Shown piece by piece: positions 56,205-64,000 of a stretch of DNA of 64,000 nucleotides. The stretch spans positions 7,238,829 through 7,302,828 of the forward strand of contig CM068540.1 of assembly GCA_035048495.1 (NCBI GenBank), read 5' to 3'. The stretch's first letter is position 1. The number at the start of each line of letters is the position of its first letter. The stretch is from Euptelea pleiosperma (taxonomy: Eukaryota > Streptophyta > Magnoliopsida > Ranunculales > Eupteleaceae). The position numbers and the translations under genes were made by a program. The notes under the pieces were generated by a model, which worked only from the letters and a program-made list of their open reading frames with translations, did no database searches and had not been told where the DNA came from.

Positions 56205-57079
56205 ACCCATTCCCAACCGTTGGATCTCTCTAGATCTAACGGTCATCATTTTTACAACAAGCAAAAAGAAAAAAAAAATCTATAAGAGATCTACGATCTC
56301 TCCTTCTTGGGTTGGTTCCCTCCCCCTTCTTTTTCTCTCTTTCTTCTTTCTTTCTCTTCTTCACCCTTCTTCTCCAGCGAGTAACTCCGGCGAGCTCACC
56401 ATTAATGCCTCCACTTTAAGGTGCAAAGCATCAAACAGCAACGTCTCCTTGCTGCCCATTCCATTCGCCACAATCAAAGGCTATAATCCTCAATCCTATT
56501 GAGGTCTATCCAATCGAAGTTGCACCATCTACCCCTTCAATGGTAAGCTTCTCTCTAATTCATCTTTCTAACCTTCATACCTTCTTTCTCTCTCTTCTTT
56601 TCCTCTCTACCTTTACATGCTTTCTAGGGTAATATTTTAATGACTTTCTAAATTAATTTGGTTTAATATTATTTCCGTTGTAAGCATTTGAACAAGCATT
56701 GTAAGCATTTGTTTTTAGTTTAATGAACAAGTTTTAAATTCAAGTTTAAGTTGTTTTCATTTATTGCGTTTTTCATTCTCATTTCTCTTATGTTTTTTTT
56801 ATTCTAATAGTTTTAACAACAATCTCAAGTATATTTTAAATCAACCTCCACCATTCTCACCCTTCTATTTATTCCGAGCATTTTCTAATTATTCTTGTTT
56901 CTTATTTTGCTAACTAATCCTGAGTGCGGACGATATCCGACACGAGCCACTGTGCAAGTCTGCTTATTTGCAGATTAAGTGAACCAATTCGGAGAAATTA
57001 CAAATATTGTTGAAATCAAGGGTTTCCGATCCAACGACGCAAAAAAACCTTACTTTTATGTTCTCGTGAAGATGGAGAA

Positions 57080-57609
57080 TTTTGGATAAGAGAGATTTGG
57101 GAGCGCGATACTCCTATATTTCTTCAGTGAAAGGAGAATCTCGTGGAGCCCTTGTTGCCATTGTTGTCATCTTATCAGTCAATGTTCTTTTCTTCCCATC
57201 ATTTCAGCTACCAGATCGGCGATTTGCCTTCTGGTTTCTGGCTGAATATGATTCGAGCTTCATTGATAGGAAGACTCAGCCTTGTGACACTTCTCAGGTG
57301 GTGGGACATAAGAATCCCTGCGTCTGCTCCTTGGATTCCATAGATCAGATTCTTTCGAACCAGATCTGTCCGATCGAAAATGTATTTTCTGATGGTGGCT
57401 AATTTCGACATTCTTGAAGATATGGTCACCTGCATGTTGAGCTGCCATCCGTTGTTTCAGCTCCTCATTCTCTTTTTACAACTGGGCGATGACTTTCTAC
57501 TGGCTGTCGAGTTCTCTAGCCCTTCTTTTCTCGTGATAGTATCCCTGAGATCATTGGGGGGATTCTTCTCTCTTCCACTCCTGAGACCAGTTCGCCTTGT
57601 ATCCACCAT
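57080..57609 (-). pseudogene. Tat-clade gypsy gag, N-terminal part
   Basis: ATG at 57607-57609 (MVDTRRTGLRSGREK) lies 43 bases inside the primer site, the usual gag start context. The frame runs to a stop near 57457; further pieces to 57208 (SRMSKLATIRKYIF) continue the N-terminal region. It is separated from the rest of gag by the solo LTR 55048-57058. Confidence 0.7.
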
Positions 57610-57651
57610 GATTTGAATTGAATCTCTCCTAGAATGGAAAACTTCTATCGT

Positions 57652-57668
57652 TCCCACAGACGGTGCCA
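57652..57668 (-). promoter_or_regulatory. Primer-binding site of the Tat element
   Basis: The minus strand reads TGGCACCGTCTGTGGGA five bases after the LTR end. TGGCGCCGTCTGTGGG-type sites are usual for this lineage. The tRNA was not identified. Confidence 0.75.
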
Positions 57669-58747
57669 AAAGATGTGGAGAAAAAATATCTGATCTAACC
57701 CACACAATCTTTAAGGTCAAACGATTCATATCTCAATGATGATCTGACGACTTTGATGCTTCAAAACAGAACTCCTTTCTCTGCTGCGAATGATAAGATA
57801 ATCTTCAGATGAAATGTGGTCATACCTATTGACAACACTCCGATGCTCAAGTCAGTATAGGGTCTACTAACAAGTTTAAGAAGTATAGAAAAGATGATTC
57901 AGAGTTTAGACTATCTGGATCTGGAGAACAAGATCCCCTCCTCAGTTCTGAGTGTCATATATTTATACCCTCAGAACTAGCGTGACTCACCTTCTACGTG
58001 TCCACTTCTTGTTAGTTAGATCCGATCTGAAGAGATTCTGTTATGAAATTGCCTCTTTTTGTTAGATCCTAACTTCCCCTATTCAGTTATATCTAAAATG
58101 ATTGAGGTGGCACTCCTCGTGGCAGATATTTGAATGGGGGAACGCGGGAATGGGCGTAATAGTCAAACTAACCACAACGTGGCAATCATATAATAGATAA
58201 GTCAACAATTAATTTGATTATAGTTTAGAATACTTATCTTATTCGTAGAATTCTGTTTCCTTGTCGGGATGGGTATAGATCCAATCCTGTCAAGCTTGCT
58301 GTTGAACTTGTCAGGATACATTATGGGTTATTCCTGCCAAGTCTAATGTTTGACCTTGCCGGGTTGAATAAAATGTTGATCCCGTCGAACATGATGTATA
58401 ATTTATTGGGATGAGTTGTTCGACATTCCTCCAAGTCTGATTTTGACCTTGCCGAGTTGAGTTAAATGTCAATCCCGTCAAGCATTCCGATAATTAATGT
58501 GTCGGAAAAGATTGAATGCTTTTCCGACATATTAATTGCCAAAACTTCAATGCGTTCCGTTACTGATCCTGTCCCGAGATATTCTCTTCTAATCACTCCA
58601 TTCGACACATGGTGTTTCCATTAATGGAAGACGTGTGACAAGAGTGGACTGGTTGTGATCTCTGACAATTTCTAAGGCGCATTTATTCACACATGCAGGA
58701 CAATACCAGGTGTCAAACTTTCATATCTCGCATGTGTCGCGCCAGTG

Positions 58748-60237
58748 CCTAGTTGTTAAGTTCGGATACGGCAAAAGTTCGAGATGGGAATAGTTCGAGT
58801 ATAATGCAGCTATGGTCTAAAAATTCGTTATTAAAAATTCGGTCAAATATTTCGAGAAACGGCAAAAGTTCGCAACTGCATTTAGTCGTGTTTAATTCGG
58901 TTATGATCTAAAAATTCGATGTTAAAAATTCGCCCCACATGTTTCCTCCTTCACTTGTCCTTTTTGTGTTTCCCTACAAATATTATTCAAATAATCAAAT
59001 CTACTAAATTTCAAGGGCCATTTCACCATTTCTTCAATAGTTTTTCGTTCCTCACTTCCTCTTCCTCCAAATAAAAGAAGGGTCGTGATGTAACAAGGTA
59101 TACCTGAGATCTTTTCATTTGCAGAAGCAGCATTTTTGGTAGTCGCCACTGCTATCTGGGCCCACTGACCGTATGGATGTTTAGCCCACCCCTTAATAGA
59201 CATTCATACAAAAACATAGCTTGTTTAATGATTTTTGGCTGTTGGTTTTAGTACTCAAACAATGGTTGCATTCAACGGCTATAAGAACGCCTTAAAAAGT
59301 TCTAAAAAGTGTTAAAATCTAATGGTTATAGACTACCAATCAAGGTGATTTTTGGTCTGTATATCCTACAAGGGATGGGATAAACATCCGTGCGGTCATT
59401 GGGCCCAGATGGCAACGGTGACTACTAAAAATGCCGCTTTCGCAAATGAACAGTTTCTGGCATACCTTGTTACATCTTTTTCCATAAAAGAAACCATGAA
59501 AGAGGTCTTCTTTTTTTAACAAAAATCTGGACCACACAAGAATCTGGTATGGTGCCCAATAACAGAGAGAGGGAAACCCCAATCCATATTCCAGAGATAG
59601 GAGAGACTCGTAGAGAGAGAGGAGACTCTAACCCCAATCCAACGGATAGAAATAGAGAAAAAAATTTATAAGAAAAAACAGAGTTATTTAAAATCAAATA
59701 GATAGGATAGATTAAAAAAAATAGAGAGGAGAGATTTGTTACCGGCAATGGCGGCAACAACAATAGGATAGGAAATAAGAACCAAACAGCAATAGTCGGA
59801 GAGGAGGGCAGCAGCTAGAAGGCGACAACGACCGTGTAGAAGGGCAGCAGCTGTGGCATCAACAGCAACAGCAGCAAACAGCACTACGGCAACAAAAGCA
59901 GCATCAACAAATGGCACTACGACAATGGAGAGAGGACTGGAGTCACCGGAGTTGGTGGAACCCACCGGAGAGAGTTTCTCGAAGAGAAAGCGACTGAGAG
60001 AAGAGAGGAGCAGCAGCAGCCTTCGGGCTTTTTCATTTTTTTTTTGTTCTTTTAAAGTCCCGAATATATCAGGCGATTTTTTTCATCCGACGCTTAATAC
60101 GCGTTCTGGTCGTGGGAGCTTAAAAATGCGTGAATATTTCCGAACAGTTGAATGGTTCGCCCGTTTGGTATGGCACACCACTAAAATGCAATTATTCGCG
60201 AATTAGTCGCGAATAATTCGCGAATATGACAACTAGG
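58748..60237. mobile_element. hAT-like DNA transposon, non-autonomous, 1.49 kb
   Basis: Ends CCTAGTTGTTAAGTTCGG and the complement of CCTAGTTGTCATATTCGCG are inverted repeats. The flanks CGCCAGTG (58740-58747) and CACCAGTG (60238-60245) form an 8 bp duplication with one mismatch, the hAT size. TTCG/CGAA-rich subterminal repeats occur on both sides. No hAT transposase is recognisable. A hairpin MITE is nested inside. Confidence 0.75.
59088..59476. mobile_element. Hairpin MITE nested in the hAT element
   Basis: Ends GATGTAACAAGGTATACC and its complement GGCATACCTTGTTACATC, with arms TTTTCATTTGCAGAAGC..., GTAGTCGCCACTGC and the GGGCCCACTGACCGTATGG core. Same outer ends as 40186-40954. Confidence 0.8.
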
Positions 60238-60288
60238 CACCAGTGACACGTGTTAGCATATTACTTGTCGGAAAATATGGTACCCACA

Positions 60289-60855
60289 CCTACTTTACTG
60301 AGGTGCTTATCCAGGGAAAGTCTCTTTATATGTACAATAGCCCACCAACTATCGATCCAGACCATTCAATTAGTGGGCAAATTCTAGTGTGAACAATTGT
60401 GCAACTTCATGTTAGGCATTGACAGGGATTGTAACATGGCCATTGCATGGTTATGAGACACAAGCAAGCATTGGGAAAACAGAAATGAGAAAGCAGAAGA
60501 TAAACTAATATGGAATAATAATTAAGCAAACATCAAATGGAAATGTTAATGGAAACTAATACATAAGATGTAACTAATACAAGTTATTGAAATTATGTGA
60601 AACTATGGTCAAAGAACCCTATTTCATGCTTGAGCTGGTTGATTTGGTCTAGAGAAATGTTGATGGAGGCGTGTTTTAGCTAGTAGTTAGGCATGGGTGG
60701 TGGCAGGTTGGTGATTTTAGCTCTCAAGAGGTGCATGGTGGCAAATGTGACAAATTACTAATTTTTAGACATTATTGGGTTGTATTTACCAATAGACTTA
60801 ACACTTTACACTTAATAAGGGAAAATATGACAAAATGCCAAATTTCAGACATTTC
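60289..60855. other. No gene seen
   Basis: AT-rich sequence right of the Tat LTR, with no coding frame, tRNA or known repeat recognised. Confidence 0.45.
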
Positions 60856-61028
60856 AGGTTGTGTTTACCAAACAGATTTAACACTTATTTTCAGATTTCA
60901 GTAATTTTTTCAGATAGTTTTACCAAGCAATTTTTTTAGGTCTTATATTCAGCACTTTAAGATTTTAGATCTCATATTTAGCACTTTAAAATATCAAAGC
61001 TTAAAATTAGTTTTGCCAAACGCCACCT
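60856..61028. mobile_element. Small hAT-like MITE
   Basis: AGGTTGTGTTTACCAAAC and the complement of TTTTGCCAAACGCCACCT are inverted ends, enclosing TTCAGATTT/CAGCACTTTAA motifs common in hAT MITEs. Flanking 8-mers (GACATTTC, GAGTCTAG) do not match, so the duplication is lost or the ends are slightly off. Confidence 0.5.
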
Positions 61029-61029
61029 G

Positions 61030-62560
<1,531 letters not shown>

Positions 62561-63294
62561 AAGGCAAAATCATGTGGAACATAAGTGGGGACGTAGCAAA
62601 CTTGTAATTTGTTGTAAATTTCATGAATTAATGTTATAAAATGTAATCATTTGATTAATCCATGGAATAATTAGGGTTTAGACCACCAAAACATGTTTAA
62701 AAGGCCTCAAACACATAAAATAATGTTACAAAATAGTATGTACACAATTATTAATATAATTTAACCTATGGTACTTAATAATAAAGCCTCACCACACACA
62801 CCTCTCAGTCAGGGCATACCTCAACTAGGCTTTGGGCACCTATCTAACTACATTGTCCGTAACTTAACCTACACTTAGAGTTATGTTCTATAACTTGGTG
62901 GACCTCTCCTAGGGTTTAATTAGAGTAGGTCAAAACTCACACAATGCAAGCTATAAGGAATATTTTTATATTCAATTTGACAAAGATTCCGTTTGACATA
63001 AAAAAATTCTTATAACCGTTCCTACGAGCACAAGTGTAACATGAAGATGTCGTGGTACGCATACTTCGCCAACTACGTGAAGACTAAAAGATAGAGATAG
63101 CAATAATCAAATGGTTGACGACAGGAGTCATTTGAGTAATTGCCAATTTATTAGTTAACGATCGTGTACGCTCGATTAGGAAGGTATGTGACTTAGTGGC
63201 CATAGGAGTTGATAAAAATGAATAAAATATAATGGTCAAACTTAGTCATTGGACAAACCCGAGTCAAAGTCAATTTTATTGACTAGTGGGATAG

Positions 63295-63616
63295 TCCAAT
63301 CAATTGGACATGTATCCCCAATCGATTAGACATGGCCCAATCGATTGGAGACTACGAGGCAGAAACATATTTGAGTACAATCGATTGGAGCCTTCAGGAC
63401 AGAATCTTTCTGAGTACAATCGATTGGAGACTCTGTGTAATCGATTGGAGCCTTTGGGATAGAAAGTTATATATGTCAAATCGATTGGAGAACACTGTGC
63501 AATCGATTGGTGCCTTCGGAATAGAAAACTTATTGAGCCCAATCGATTGGACACTTATTCCCAATCGATTGGACATGGCCCAATCGATTGGACCAAGTGT
63601 ACAATCGATTGGACTT
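63295..63616 (+). promoter_or_regulatory. AATCGATT palindrome array, second copy
   Basis: About a dozen AATCGATTGG sites, more regular than in the 12810-13110 array, ending about 80 bp before the TATA box at 63697. Overlapping open frames on both strands here only translate the repeat. Confidence 0.65.
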
Positions 63617-63696
63617 TGAAAAGAATTGGTCTTTTCAGATCTGAAATTCATGGTTCCATTATCCCACGTTCCACACGACTCAGGGTCTTGGAATTC

Positions 63697-63704
63697 TATA
63701 AATA
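63697..63704 (+). promoter_or_regulatory. LTR TATA box, second copy
   Basis: TATAAATA in GAATTCTATAAATAGAACCC, with a CA-rich likely start region (ACACACACAGAGACAC) about 30 bases on. Confidence 0.65.
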
Positions 63705-64000
63705 GAACCCTTCCATGTCTTCTCTAAACACACACAGAGACACAGAGTGACTCAATCTTCAAGAGAAAGAAGCAAATGCTTTATTTATTAGAGTGTCCAT
63801 TCGAAGAGCAAGAAGCTTATTTTCCATTCACATCTTGTGAGCTTGTTCTCTTCTTGATCAAAGCTAAGAGCTTGATCCTTTACTCAGCCTAGGTTTTCCA
63901 CTTCTATATTCAACCTAGTAAGCCTGAGTGTACCAGTATGACTCAACACCTTTTGAGCAACCTGGGGTTCAGGGTGTATTGAATCCTTCACCTTTTACAA

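Larger units (their letters stand above)
55048..57058 (+). mobile_element. Solo LTR (family B), copy 2, about 2.0 kb, nested in gag
   Basis: It starts TGATATTCGCTC at 55048 and ends ACCTTACTTTTA at 57058, matching the ends of the 13578-16665 copy; the flanks are TGTTT (55043-55047) and TGTTC (57059-57063), one mismatch. Its inner 3' part (GTGCGGACGATATCCGACACGA, GGGTTTCCG) matches 13590-13720 inverted. It interrupts the gag gene. Its interior holds a CCCATGAC minisatellite and a 97 bp tandem repeat. No PBS or pol inside. Confidence 0.75.
57674..60288 (-). mobile_element. 5' LTR of the Tat element, split by a hAT insertion
   Basis: The LTR 3' edge is ...TTTTTTCTCCACA (minus), at 57674, next to the primer site. 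The start is placed at TGTGGGTACCATATTTTCCGACA, at 60288, on the far side of the hAT element; without it the LTR would be about 1.1 kb. A palindrome GTCGGAAAAG...CTTTTCCGAC lies at 58501-58527, so the start could instead be there. The 3' LTR is not in the window. Related LTR sequence is at 5743-5935. Confidence 0.6.
62945..64000 (+). mobile_element. Family C LTR, second copy, running off the window
   Basis: From AAGGAATATTTTTATATTC to the window end the sequence follows the solo LTR of 12468 onward in order and orientation: CCGTTCCTACGAGCAC, GGTACGCATACTTCG, GATCGTGTACGCTCG, the AATCGATT array, the TATA box, TGTCCATTCGAAGAGCAA, CTTCTTGATCAAAG and TTGAGCAAC. The start is near 62945 (TGCAAGC) but no duplication can be checked because the far end is outside. 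Confidence 0.75.

Noticed and set aside
57082..57402. Plus-strand 106-codon frame as a gene
   Set aside because: Antisense shadow of the Tat gag N-terminal region; no start context or homology.
63295..63616. CRISPR-like array, because of regularly spaced palindromes
   Set aside because: Repeats are 10-12 bp palindromes in a plant LTR, spacers are related to each other, and no cas genes exist.
63300..63651. Repeated QSIG/NRLG frames on both strands as a tandem-repeat protein
   Set aside because: The frames only translate the AATCGATTGG array in the LTR, are open on both strands, and the homologous array at 12810-13110 does not keep them open.

Overview
The window is nuclear DNA from a flowering plant. 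The evidence is intron-less DC1 (Cys/His-rich C1) zinc-finger genes, Ty3/gypsy Tat-clade and Ty1/copia Sirevirus-like retrotransposons, CACTA elements with a CACTACAAC-type terminus, and many hairpin MITEs. Nothing resembles bacterial, organellar or viral gene layout. The species cannot be fixed from the sequence. By bases, most of the window is nested transposable elements; the only genes I regard as host genes are four DC1 genes.

Layout. 0.6-8.7 kb: a CACTA element (terminal repeats plus an AAC/AAC target duplication) carrying a decayed MYB3R-like exon and a second exon-like segment, itself broken by a 3.2 kb solo LTR. 9.3-12 kb: the 3' part of a minus-strand Ty1/copia element whose RNase H is split by a 1 kb MITE with an AT-rich core. 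12-20 kb: a plus-strand Sirevirus-like 3' end (env-like ORF, polypurine tract, 3' LTR). Its ORF is split by a 1.5 kb solo LTR, which is in turn split by a 3.1 kb solo LTR of another family. Both insertions have perfect 5 bp target duplications, so the order of events can be read. 20-23 kb: short repeats and hairpin MITEs. 23.3-24.3 kb: DC1 gene 1 (frameshifted). 24.4-30.5 kb: hairpins and LTR-like repeats. 30.5-31.3 kb: a tandem array of four short Helitron-like units. 31.3-36.1 kb: two tandem copies of a roughly 2.5 kb segment, each with one intact DC1 gene. 36.1-39.3 kb: a truncated Sirevirus-like element (gag, primer-binding site, one LTR). 39.4-41 kb: MITEs. 41.2-42.1 kb: DC1 gene 4. 42.7-43.7 kb: a large fold-back structure. 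44.1-48.6 kb: a truncated CACTA element with a decayed TNP2 transposase, inserted in the antisense ORF of a Tat element. 48.6-60.3 kb: that Tat element on the minus strand (antisense ORF, 143 bp tandem repeats, integrase, RNase H, RT, protease, gag, PBS, LTR), broken by a 2.0 kb solo LTR and a hAT element. 60.8-64 kb: a MITE, a diverged relative of the 3.2 kb LTR, and a second copy of the LTR with the AATCGATT palindrome array.

The four DC1 genes share strand, single-exon structure, a three-DC1 layout and (genes 1-3) a similar C-terminal motif, so they look like a local gene family grown by duplication. Two are intact near-copies, one has a Gly-rich tail, and one carries a frameshift. All transposon ORFs seen are broken. 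I found no tRNA, rRNA or CRISPR array, and no wholly new system. The points most worth a second look are the palindrome arrays upstream of LTR TATA boxes, the modular hairpin MITE family, the tandem Helitron array, the MYB3R fragment inside a CACTA element, the out-of-frame internal duplication in DC1 gene 4, and the spliced antisense ORF of the Tat element.
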